Assembly: GCA_033675545.1 (NCBI GenBank) | Contig: JAWDGP010007247.1 | Location: 217,501-281,500, forward strand | Origin: Elysia crispata | Lineage: Eukaryota; Mollusca; Gastropoda; Plakobranchidae | Length of the DNA stretch: 64,000 bases | Direction: 5' to 3' | Shown: in pieces, positions 1 through 33,073 of the stretch | Layout of the letters: the number at the start of each line of letters is the position of its first letter | How positions within the stretch are numbered: position 1 is the stretch's first letter | Translations under genes and position numbers: made by a program | The notes under the pieces: generated by a model | What the model was told of the DNA's origin: nothing | What the model saw: the letters and a program-made list of their open reading frames with translations, nothing else | Databases searched by the model: none

Positions 1-1895
1 TTTTGATTATGTAGCCTTACAGATTAGTTATTCTTTTGATTATGTAGCCTTATGGATTAGTTATTCTTTTGATTATGTAGCCTTATAGATTAGTTATCCT
101 TTAGATTATATAGCCTTATAGATTAGCTATTCTTTTGATTATGTAGCCTTAAAGATTAGTTATCCGTTTGATTACATAGCCTTATAGACTAGCTATTCTT
201 TTGATTATGTAGCCTTATAGATTAGTTATTCTTTTGATTATGTAGCCTTATAGATTAGTTAATCTTTTGATTATGTAGCCTTATGGATTAGTTATCCTTT
301 TGATTATGTAGCCTTATAGATAAGTTATTCTTTTGATTATGTAGCCTTATAGATTAGCTATTCTTTTGATAATGTAGCCTTATAGATTAGTTATTCCTTT
401 AATTATGTAGCCTTATAGATTAGTTATCCGTTTGATTATATAGCCGTATAGATTAGCTATTCTTTTGATTATGTAGCCTTATAGATTAGTTATTCTTTTG
501 ATTATATAGCCGTATAGATTAGCTATTCTTTTGATTATGTAGCCTTATAGATTAGTTATCCTTTTGATTATATAGCCTTATAGATTAGCTATTCTTTTGA
601 TAATGTAGCCTTATAGATTAGTTATTCTTTTAATTATGTAGCCTTATAGATTAGTTATCCGTTTGATTATATAGCCGTATAGATTAGCTATTCTTTTGAT
701 TATGTAGCCTTATAGATTAGCTATTCTTTTGATTATATAGCCGTATAGATTAGCTATTCTTTTGATTATGTAGCCTTATAGATTAGCTATTCTTTTGATT
801 ATATAGCCGTATAGATTAGCTATTCTTTTGATTATGTAGCCTTATAGATTAGTTACTCTTTTGATTATATAATCTTATAGATTAGTTATCCATTTGATTA
901 TATAGCCTTGTAGATTAGCTATACTTTTGATTATGTAGCCTGATAGATTAGTTTTTCTTTTGATTATGTAGCCTTATAGATTAGTTATCCGTTTGATTAC
1001 ATAGCCGTATAGATTAGCTATTCTTTTGATTATGTAGCCTTATAGATTAGTTATTCTTTTGATTATGTAGCCTTATGGATTAGCTTTTCTTTTGATAATG
1101 TAGCCTTATAGATTAGTTATCCTTTTGATTATATAGCCTTATAGATTAGCTATTCTTTTGATAATGTAGCCTTATAGATTAGTTATTCTTTTAATTATGT
1201 AGCCTTATAGATTAGTTATCCGTTTGATTATATAGCCTTATAGATTAGCTATTCTTTTGATAATGTAGCCTTATAGATTAGTTATTCTTTTAATTATGTA
1301 GCCTTATAGATTAGTTATCCGTTTGATTATATAGCCGTATAGATTAGCTATTCTTTTGATTATGTAGCCTTATAGATTAGCTATTCTTTTGATTATGTAG
1401 CCTTATAGATTAGCTATTCTTTTGATTATGTAGCCTTATAGATTAGCTATTCTTTTGATTATATAGCCGTATAGATTAGCTATTCTTTTGATTATGTAGC
1501 CTTATAGATTAGTTACTCTTTTGATTATATAATCTTATAGATTAGTTATCCATTTGATTATATAGCCTTGTAGATTAGCTATACTTTTGATTATGTAGCC
1601 TGATAGATTAGTTTTTCTTTTGATTATGTAGCCTTATAGATTAGTTATCCGTTTGATTACATAGCCGTATAGATTAGCTATTCTTTTGATTATGTAGCCT
1701 TATAGATTAGTTATTCTTTTGATTATATAGCCGTATAGATTAGCTATTCTTTTGATTATGTAGCCTTATAGATTAGTTATTCTTTTGATTATGTTGCCGT
1801 ATAGATTAGCTATTCTTTTGATTATGTAGCCTTATAGATAAGTTATTCTTTTGATTTGTAGCCTTATAGATTAGTTATTCTTTTGATTATGTAGC
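1..1895. repeat. 33-bp tandem satellite array
   Basis: About 57 head-to-tail copies of a 33-bp unit (consensus begins TTTTGATTATGTAGCCTTAT and ends TTAGTTATTC) run from the first base to about 1895, where the last copy breaks off into unrelated DNA. Variants recur: GTAGCC/ATAGCC, CTTATAG/CGTATAG, TTATTC/TTATCC/CTATTC. One unit near 1850 has lost a base. Although 33 is a multiple of three, every frame on both strands meets a stop within a unit, so it is non-coding. The left edge of the window cuts the array, so its true length is unknown. It lies upstream of exon 2293-2360, presumably inside an arrestin intron. Confidence 0.97.
541..1725. repeat. 660-bp higher-order repeat within the satellite
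   Basis: The block 541-1065 is repeated at 1201-1725, an offset of 660 bases or exactly 20 monomers. I count three mismatches over 525 bases, while neighbouring monomers differ far more from each other. The shared block includes rare variants such as the unit with ATAATCTTATAG and the one with CCTGATAGATTAG. This indicates one recent multi-unit duplication, most simply by unequal exchange. Confidence 0.9.
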
Positions 1896-2292
1896 TTGTA
1901 ATCATTAATTTTAATCAGAGAAATATGACATAGGTCATATTGACTGGTGATTAACAATTCTAGTCTCCTTAGGTAAGTTATGGTATTAAATTTCATTTTT
2001 TCCAAGATTATCTTAGTTTACTGTTCTTTGAGTATCCTGAACTTCGAGTTTGCATATAATGTTTCAAAAGTTAATCATGCAAATTAATTAAGATGGTTGA
2101 TTTTTTTCTTTCTTTAGTTTTACAAGTTTAAGAAAAAAAAAGGATGATTTTATTTTTTAAATGAAAGTGACTGCAAACCAATTGATTCCTGTAAAAGACT
2201 TCCTTATGTATTTGTTATACGCTTTACAGTAAAAATGAGTGAATTTAAATAAAAATGCTTCAACAGCGGTTATCTTTTGTTTTCCATCTCAG
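1896..2292. other. Non-coding DNA between satellite and first arrestin exon
   Basis: AT-rich unique-looking sequence, presumably intron, ending in a TTTTGTTTTCCATCTCAG acceptor tract. I see no gene or repeat in it. Confidence 0.6.
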
Positions 2293-23524
<21,232 letters not shown>

Positions 23525-24350
23525 TCTTTTGTGAAACTCCAGGAGTGTTGTGGGGGTTGTCTCCCATTATTCTCCCTCCAGCCATCTCAGTTCTCCACTG
23601 CAATTGGGTCAAGTTAATCCAAGTGCTTTTACTGGCCCTGGACAACTCTTCACACGCTAGAAGATAAGAAAGGATTTTATTTTCATCTTGCTGTCCCGGA
23701 GGTGAAATCAACTTGTTAATGTGACAGACCATGATCGTATGTTCACTGTTATAATCTACTGCGCGAGTGGGAGAGAGGGAGAGACTGTTTTCTGCAGGAT
23801 AGAGATTTAATAATGAAAAATGAAATTTTTTTTTTTTGTATTATTGGAAAAGAGATCTGGTTAGATGTGTTGGTTTGTTGTTCATTAAAATTTCATTTCA
23901 GCAGCGGAATTTGATATCAAGCCACAGAGGACACTTCCTGAAGAAGAGTGAACAAAATCATGGACACACAGTCATACACATGTATACACACAAAGCCAGT
24001 TTATTCTAGTTTCATCCGCTGCTTTTTAATATCCAAAGCTTTTGGTACTTTTAATCTAAAGACATAATCACAGAACCATTTAAAAAAATCTCTAATATGA
24101 TTGTACACATTTTTTTCAATATTTTAATGTTATACAAAAAAAAAATGTTTGTTCTTGCATAATCTTTTAGACAGCTGTTAGCTTAGCAGCACAAGAGATT
24201 GTTTATCTTTGGCAAGGGTTACTGTTATTTATGTTGCTGCCTATATATACATATATACATTGCCTAGATATAACTGAGGTGTTTATAATTTTGATGAAAT
24301 TTTAAAATGTGACTATTGAATAAATGGAAAAGATGAATTTAAAATAAAAA
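23525..24350 (+). other. ARRB: Arrestin 3' UTR (proximal estimate)
   Basis: Non-coding sequence after the TAG at 23522-23524. AATAAA motifs at 24319-24324 and 24343-24348 are the nearest plausible polyadenylation signals, giving a UTR of roughly 0.8 kb. A further AATAAA at 29708-29713 could serve a much longer UTR. Transcript data would be needed to choose. Confidence 0.5.
24319..24324 (+). terminator. Candidate polyadenylation signal for arrestin
   Basis: AATAAA in the context TATTGAATAAATGG, with a second copy 24 bases later. Such hexamers are common by chance in AT-rich DNA. Confidence 0.4.
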
Positions 24351-24445
24351 TTGTTCAAATAATGGATCATGATTATAAAAATTTCTATTGCAATATATTC
24401 ACAGGCTTTTCCATCTTATGATCTCTTTCTCTCTGTCTCTGACTA

Positions 24446-24707
<262 letters not shown>

Positions 24708-25324
24708 ATTGACCTTTAAATTTAACTATTCAATCTGTTGTATACCTCTCTCTACCTTGCAATCCATCTATCTATCTAACCATCTATTTTTCAATTCTAT
24801 TTTCTCTATCGCATTATGTAACTTGTATTTTTACAAAAAAAAAACAACTTTTTTTACATGTAGTATATATATATATATTATATACTTATTGCAGTAAACA
24901 TAATTAATCAATGGCATGTGTAATTGTTACTTGTTTCTGAATTTCATGGGTTAATGGATAGCCAAGGTAAGAGGTTTCATGGTGGATGAACCTGCTATAT
25001 ATAGTGGAACTTTCAGAGCAAGATCTATGAGGTTTGGTTAAGCTAAATAATGCAAGATTTAGACTCAAAGGTGTGCATTGCATGACGGGGGTGAGCTGGT
25101 TTAATGATGAAATTCAAGGTAACATCCTCCACCTCACTTTCATCTGTAATCTCTAGAAGGATACTTGTTTCTTGGTGCCAAACTGTTAGATTGATCCACA
25201 CTTGGTATTTTATTGTAATCTCCAAACAACCATGCTAGAGTTACTGAATTTTAAGCAACTGGTTATTTTGTCGAGAAGTTTTATCTCATTTTGCGAATGG
25301 AGCATCTTTGGCACATTGTCAATT

Positions 25325-25417
25325 CGTCTTGCTTTCACTTACACCCGCCTGGTCAGGCCGACAAGTACAGGACCAGGAAGTGATGCTCTTGCCAGCATCA
25401 ACTTGTTGGACAGGTGA
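25325..25417 (+). other. GC-richer patch ending in a donor-like site, unexplained
   Basis: The patch reads in one frame as AFTYTRLVRPTSTGPGSDAL followed by ASINLLDR. It runs into AGGTGAGAAG, a good donor consensus. No acceptor or partner exon is evident, and it lies downstream of the arrestin stop. It could be a repeat fragment or part of an unrecognised transcript. I do not recognise the peptide. Confidence 0.25.
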
Positions 25418-28400
25418 GAAGTAAATAATACTCTGGCCTTGACCTTACACTTGAAGCTAAGATAGCACCCAGAAATTTTCTTTGTTGAAAGATTAGAAAT
25501 TTGAGATCTCCCCTATTGCTATGACTATCTCTACTATTGCTACTACTACCTTCATTATCATTATTGTCATTGTTTTTAATTAATATATTTTTGGTCTTGA
25601 CATTGATTGCATTTATTACTGTAGCGCATATCTGACAAATATCCATCCAGTCTGTAACACTTTAAAAATTTGCCAAAGTTTCCGTTTTTCAATCATTCTA
25701 CCTCTTTTATTTTCTTTGCTTTAGTTCGCTTATTTTCTGACTGCACTTGGCAGTTTTCAAACATACTAAGAAGTCTTCTACTCTGAAGATTCAGCTAGTA
25801 GCCTGACATTATTTAACATTTTATTTTGTCTGTTTTCTTTTCTCTCAATTAACCTGTAAACATCTACTAGTCCAAATTTTGCATCCTAAGTGTTAAAAAC
25901 ACAAATATATATATCGATGGAAAAAGTTAGAGAGTGGAAAGAAAAAATATAAAGAGGAACATGGCTTGGAAAAATCAAACTTAAGTAAGGGCAAGAGTAA
26001 AAAGTAAAGATTCCTTATCTACCTCAAGTGAAGAATTAAGAATATAGATTTTATCAGGATCTATCTCTTTCTCTCATTGGTCCATAAACTTAGCCACTGA
26101 TCTGAAAAATTTACAGTTTGCCATCCATTTCTATTCATTTAAAATGATTGTCTAAAGCTTATTTTCTTTATGTTTTTACTGCTGCCTTTGAGTCTGAGGC
26201 TGTTCTCATCTTCTTTGAGAGTGCATGTGTACGAAGAATGAGCAGTGGGCCTAGAGCTCTGCGCAGTTATTCATTTCAAAATAGAGCTGTGAAAGTAGCG
26301 ATTGGTTGAATTTGTTTTGAGACTTTGATATTCACCTGTTGCATGTTATATTCAAACTTTTCTGGTGATCAGTTTTATTTTGTTGGATTTTTTTTTTTTT
26401 TTTTTTGTATTTAGAAGTGCAAATATTTTTTTCTGTCAAGCTTTACATATAAAATCTAGTCCCTCTATTAAACAGCATGTGTATATGTTGCAGGGTAAAA
26501 AAGGTGGGAGGGAGTGTTTTTTCTTTTATGTATATTGTGACATTTAAACCTTGTTAACTTCAAAATTGGTACAAAGGCCTACATAAAGCTTTTGTATCTG
26601 GTTGAGACCTGAAGAACTAAAGGAAAGTGGACATTTTTTTTTAGTTTTCATAATTTTTCATTCTTTCATGCAGGCTTTTTCTCCCTCTGCTTATTTGTTT
26701 TTACATATTTGTTTAATTTTCCAGTTGTAAATGGTCTTGTGTTTGGAGCTGCAGCCACGTTTTTTTTTTTTACTCTGACTGTGATATGTGTACAGAAAAA
26801 TTGAGCTCTGATTGGATGCAGCACATGGGAATCATATATTTGAGAGTTGCTTTGAAACTGGTCTTGGGGGTTAGCAAAATTATGAAAGCTTAGTTTTTCT
26901 TCAGTAAACTTTATGAAGGTGTGGTCATGTCTCTGTGACATGTCCTGCCGTCCATTTTTCATAAATAAAGTAAGGCATTCGACTTCACTGAACAATTTCA
27001 AAATTCATTTTAATTTCTTTATCTCCAAAATGTTTTCATCATTAATGTTGGTATAGTCGTGTGAAATACAAACTGAGTTGATTTTCAAATGTTCTGACAT
27101 TTTCTGATGATAAAATTAAAACATTTGAATGAATTGAGCACAATGATATAGTTACTTCCAAGATGTCTCTATCATTGATTCAGTATTATACTGTAAAATA
27201 CACTCAAATTGCATGCAAGTATTCCGACATTTTCTTATGTCTTGAGTAAAGGAAACAACATTTCTGTATGGTCAAGGTCTTGGCGCTGGCGAGTATTTCA
27301 GTCAGGTATGGCCTAGAGTTGTGCAAGTAGAGGTTTCTTGAAAGAAGCGTGATATTCAGCCACACCTAGACTCACACATTTATTGTATAAGGGCTTTATT
27401 AAGGCATTGTCTATCGTTTGTTAAGACATTGTCTTTTATATATAGTACTATTCATCAAGTATACTTGCTATTATAGAATGAAGCAAAAAAAAAAATATTA
27501 CCAATTTATTTTACTATTTTCTTGTTTGTCATCTGCAAATATTTATTTATCCAAGGGAGAGCATGAGAGGCTTATTTGAATTTATTGCTCAGCATGCAGG
27601 TTAAACAAATATGTCATCAGCAGTTGCTTGTCCTTGAAGTATCAGGATCAATAGCCACAACAGGGGCTGTAACTCTACTAAAGACTGGGGTACGAAATTC
27701 CATTGTCTCATGAAATTGTGATAACATCATTGGTGGCCCACAGATGGGCGTCAGCATTAATTTCTTGCTTTATGGAATGCAACTTGAATTTAATAGAAAA
27801 TTTGAACTTACATTAATTGGGGGGGGGAGACTTTGTTTTTGTACAGTTAAACTTTATGTATGAGAGTTGTGCATAATTCACATAGGCCTACTTGCTGAAT
27901 TACACAATGTTTATCTGATATGTGCAGATCAGAAATCAAATCAAATTTTGTTGGTTTTTTTTTTTTTAGAAAGGCATGGTGATAAACTGCATGCAATATT
28001 GAACAAAGTGAACGGAGACAAGTTATGATATTTTCAATTTGAAGTTATTGAACTTACGGCACCTGTTCAGATCAAACTGAGCATCTAGTGGCAAGAAAAA
28101 CTTGAGATATTTCACATTGTCTATCAATGTTTCTGGTTGATGAGGAAAGCTTTGAGCCGGAAATTGTATTCTGCAATTTTTTTTTATTTGTCATGGAAAA
28201 CGAGATTGGCATTATAAATTTAAACTTTTCTTTTCTTTAGCTTCTAGTCTGTGTGGACACCAGGAATCACATTTTGGCTAGTGTTGTTTGATGCTTGTTA
28301 CATCTTGTGTTTTACTGGAATGGAGGTTTTTTATGTGTTTTATGAGAGAATTGTGTTCAAGTCAGTATTGGTTTCTGTTTTTCAGTCTTTGTAAATTTAT

Positions 28401-31400
28401 CAGTCCTGTACTTTAGACACAGAATGAGAGTATACGTGCCCAAGAGATATTGTTAAACTTGCAAAACCTTTTGTTTGTCTTTGCAAGTGATTGTTTACAT
28501 TGAAGTAAATTGATTTTCTAAGATGGTGTTTACATTTTTGTGAGATAAAAGATTATAACTTTTGACATATGTGTATGTCTTTTGCTGATCCTGTTGTACT
28601 GTGGGTAAAGGGAACAAGTTTATGTTTATTGCGTAAAGGATTTCAACAATTTAATGTCAACATTAAGGCAAGAGAGATTTATGTGCAATATCCTCATAGG
28701 CATTTGAACTTACTTCATTGTGCTAGCAGTTTGTGACTTAAATTATGCCTTCTTATCAAGCTTTGTTTTTTTTTTTTATTTGATTTTTAATTCAAATTTA
28801 CGTGGTCGTCTGTGTAAAGCTTGTTGATTACAATATTTTCTCATGTCAAAACAATCACTACAGCAAAATAATTGTAACCATTAAAATATGAAGGTGGGTA
28901 ATTCTTTTGCGCCTAACCAATTTCTTCAGTCCAGCTCGGTTTTGTTGAAACTTGCTTAAAACATTTTGATTCAGAAGTATTTGTAAGAGTAGCTCTCATT
29001 ATATGTACACTATTTGATAAAAAAAAAAAGGAAAATCAAGAGCATAAAATGAGGTACTATGAAAATGAAGACCAATTTACCCTACATTGTCATTTTATTC
29101 CTGTAATTTACTTCGTTTTTTCCTCTATGATTTATAATGTTTATAACAAGCTATGCTTGTCATCTCTTCGAAGTTTATATTCTATGGTACATCCTGCCTA
29201 TTTGTACAAGCTATGTCTCAACCATCATACCTGTTACCTTTCTATTATTGATACGTGTATAATGATCAACATGACATTTGGATGTAAATTTTTTTGCCAG
29301 CAGTCGAGTATTTAGCGTAAGGCAATTTTTCTTTAGTTTGTTCTTTGCTTTGGCTAGACCTATTTTGTGTCTATCACTTAGCTGTTAGTGTGTATTCTGA
29401 CAGAACACAATCAGACACTTGCATTGTTTACTGCAAAAGTTTGCCGTTTTCTTTGGGTGTTTTTTTTTTTTTTTTTTTTAATTCTCTAAACAGCAACACC
29501 CCTCAGAGATGGATAATGCTGAGAATCATGTCTTGGGACATTCTTGAAGTTCATTTCGTTCTATATTTTTTCTCATACTTTCATTAAAAAAAAAATAACC
29601 AAGTAAATACATCCTTGTACTTGATCCATCTGTGGTCCCCATTCCCACGTCTCTGTGTTGTTTGGTCTCTCACTGTCAATTTTAGTCTTACGCTAGTGGT
29701 CTCTTACAATAAACTTTTGTTTACATAAAATATAAATACACTGACTTGATTGCTTTTTATTTTGATGATGTGGTTTTATAATTATATACTTTGCAGTGGA
29801 TGTTGTCTTTTTTTTTTCTTGGGGGAAAGGAGAGAGAGTGAAATTAATATACATAGATCACTAAGAGTCAACCTTATCTTTAGATGACAACAATAATTTC
29901 AATTTACAAGATTCTACATACATTACTTAAGCCAATGTAACGATTAGGTCTGCATGAAAACACAGCTAAAACTGCCTACAGGAAACAAGGACCAGCGAAA
30001 ATCTTTGGAAATGTCCAAAACTAAACTCAAAGTAACAAACATCAAAATAGGTAAACTAAGGTTACTCTAAAATGATTCCAAGAGCTTATGTGAAGTTTAC
30101 AGTAACAATCACTGTCACAGAATAAGTTACCAATTTTGAGAAACAAAAAAGGGAACAGCATAAACAAGATCAGCTTTCAAAATTTCAATAATTTATTCAT
30201 ATATCATAGGTTAATTTAATTTCACATTTTTGTATCACCTTGCAACATGAAATAAAATCAAGTAGATCATACATATATGCATCAATAAATGAAATGTCAA
30301 AGACATTATGCACATGAATTAAAAAAAATGAAGCAACAAATTGAACAAATGCATACGAGCACCACAAAAACTAGACTACTTGTGGTGGCCACATAGGATA
30401 AGTAAAATTGAGTTGATAAAGTGGTGCATTCTATTAAAACTCATAGACTATAGTACTATTTACTATTATAGTAAAAACGCAAAGCTCGAGTCCATGGGTC
30501 CACTTAACTATGTGTCACATTTCCACCCAAACAAGGATTTGACCAGATTTTGTTCCACACTATTTTTTTCCTGTATTGACTTCCAGCTATGAAAAATTGA
30601 TCAAATGTTTCAGAATAATTTTCCATGAGATGCCATCTTAAGGCAGTCCAGACAGATGGTGAAGGGGTCAAAATAAGTGAAAAATGTTCGACCCTTAACT
30701 TTTAAAATATTTCAACCTGCTAACATTGGCCAAAGGCTCCAAATGTTTCCTTTCCTGCAGCTGCCAGATGATATTTTGAAAATATTTTCACTAACTACGT
30801 GACTTTACAAAGATACCCACTCCCTGCCCTTCTACAAATACCCTTCAGGGAGACATCTTTTGCAACCACTCAAAATGAGTTCAAAGACCCAAGATTCTTT
30901 TTTCAAAGATATCAATATTTAAAGCAATATATTTTTGTGACTTTAGAGGTTAAAATTAACTGAAATTACCATAACTGTTTAGAGCTATAGAAAATTTGAG
31001 TGGGGAAAATTTGCTTTGAAATTAATTTTTTTTTCACATTCTTCAATTGTTAGCATTTGACTTGTTTATAAAATTTTAGGTGGGCCCTACCACTATCATT
31101 ACTTGCAGAGGATAAAATTTTATTGAAAAATAGTGACAATTTGCAATATGTACAATATATGAACAATAGACAACATATTTCATAAAAATGCATATCAATT
31201 GGTATTACAATATCATTTCTAAAATTTCAAACATATAATTTTTAGTGTACAACATCATTGTTGGTCTAGAACAAAACGCATCTGTACTCCATTCTATCAA
31301 TCTCTCGCTGCTACTTTAACTTTATCTGCCAATGGGATCCAATTTTTGACATGTCATCAAAGATTTCTGCAGTCCTCTTCAGTATTCAAAAATACCTTAC

Positions 31401-32642
31401 AGCAAAATTTGCATCCAATTTATGGATTCCAGTTGTTGATGCATAGTTTTTTTTCTTCCTTCAGATCTCAACAGAAGCTTATAAATGAATATAAACAATT
31501 GCATGTGAATTATGAATTAACTTTGAACTTTTTTATTTTATTTTTCATGTGCTTTTTTATGATAAAATATCAAGCACTTAAACAATTTTGAACAGATTTC
31601 ACTTAACTTTGATTTCAGATCAAAGTTGGGGAGGAGCAGGGTGTAAAAAACCATCCCACAGCTAGAGCCTTACTTTGAGCTGGGCAACTGGCTTGTTCCA
31701 GGCAAGATCTAGTACTGTATTTAAGTCTTGAGCTTAATGGTCTTCAAAAATGCATTCCTCCTAGTTTGTAAAACAAAAACAAAACGGCTGTTCACAAATT
31801 TCCGTGATATCCGAGAAAGAAAAAGACATATGTATGAAGGCTTAGGGGAATGGAAACCTGTTTTCTCTTCACTAAATCTTAGAAAATAGTGGCTAAAACC
31901 CAGGACTGATCTTTGGTGCGGAGATATTGGAATTTAGAGTATTTCAAAATCATAAAAATAAACTGAAGATTTGCTTTGTGGCATCCTTCCCAATCAGACA
32001 AGGTGATACAGCACGGGGCAGACATTCACATTTATCAGCTGTCAATACATCTGTGCGTTATTTAGACTAACAACACTTATAGAATGCATGAGAAAGGATA
32101 TTTTCATTAAATTTGCTTGCTCTTAGAGTCAATAAGTTTCAATTGGATTTTCAATCAAAACTTGATGCACAGGACTGTCAAAATGTAATTCAGATCATGT
32201 GTTTTATATGTGAAAATTCATACAGGTTTCAATTGTTTCAACAACAGGATTAATGTAAAGTTTTAAATAAAGATCATGGATGAGGTGAGTAAGATGCGTT
32301 TTCATGTCACACAATACACAAGTTAAGACTGTGATTGATTGATATTAAGCTCCCCCGAGTACTTTTGTATCAAGACTTTACATAAATTCAGAGGGAAATC
32401 AAGGTTCAATGTTTAACATAAGTGTGATTCTATTCATTCAAATTTTGAATAGAATTTTTAAGTCTTTTTCTGCAAGGCATTTTGCAGAACATATGCAAAC
32501 ATAGAGGATGTTAAATTTTGCATCAACTATACTTGCTATAGAGGGAAAACTATGACTTGTCCCAGTTTCTTCCTAACTCCCAATTCATTCAGAATGATGA
32601 ATATCATCAACCTTGATACCACTTGGATATCAAAAAGATGGG

Positions 32643-32648
32643 TTTATT
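32643..32648 (-). terminator. Candidate polyadenylation signal for SAP130
   Basis: AATAAA on the - strand, about 280 bases past the stop codon. Other copies lie near 31532-31542 and 30188. The true 3' end is not determined. Confidence 0.35.
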
Positions 32649-32923
32649 CCGTACAGACCTTATCTAGATTTGCTTTGAGAATAAGTTCAAGTTTCTGAGG
32701 TCGCTTCATTTAAAATAACAAAAATAACAAAGGATCCCTAATCTCACGTTTAATTTATGACTGTATCTTTGTTACCCCTTGTGTTTTACACATTTGTAAG
32801 ATTCATGCAGCCTGTTCTGGATTGCACTTTAAAAAAAAAAAGAGTGGCATGCATCCATTGTTGATCACAAAGAAATAAGGAGGACCCTCAACAAAAAGAC
32901 ACAAACAAACACACCAAGTTCAG

Positions 32924-33073
32924 CTAGGTTCTTTCTTTCTTTTTGATGGGTCGCTTGCTCATATGTTTGTTGACAATCTGGTGAATGCGAGGTTGGTGCT
33001 CAAGGGTACGAAGCATGGCAGCACGGGCTTCAGACAGTTGCGTCTGGATCAGTTCACAGCGCTGAATATTGGC
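32924..33073 (-). CDS. SAP130: SAP130 last coding exon
   Basis: The exon encodes ANIQRCELIQTQLSEARAAM, then LRTLEHQPRIHQIVNKHMSK and the basic end RPIKKKERT, with TAG at 32926-32924. It aligns with human GNMQRCKLVMDQISEARDSML and the Lys-rich C-terminus. The acceptor is TACTGTCCAATAG after a 4.2-kb intron. Confidence 0.96.
   Translation of the reverse strand, partial: ANIQRCELIQTQLSEARAAMLRTLEHQPRIHQIVNKHMSKRPIKKKERT

Noticed and set aside
1..1895. CRISPR-like regularly spaced repeats
   Set aside because: The units are directly tandem with no unique spacers and sit in an intron-bearing animal locus; it is a satellite.
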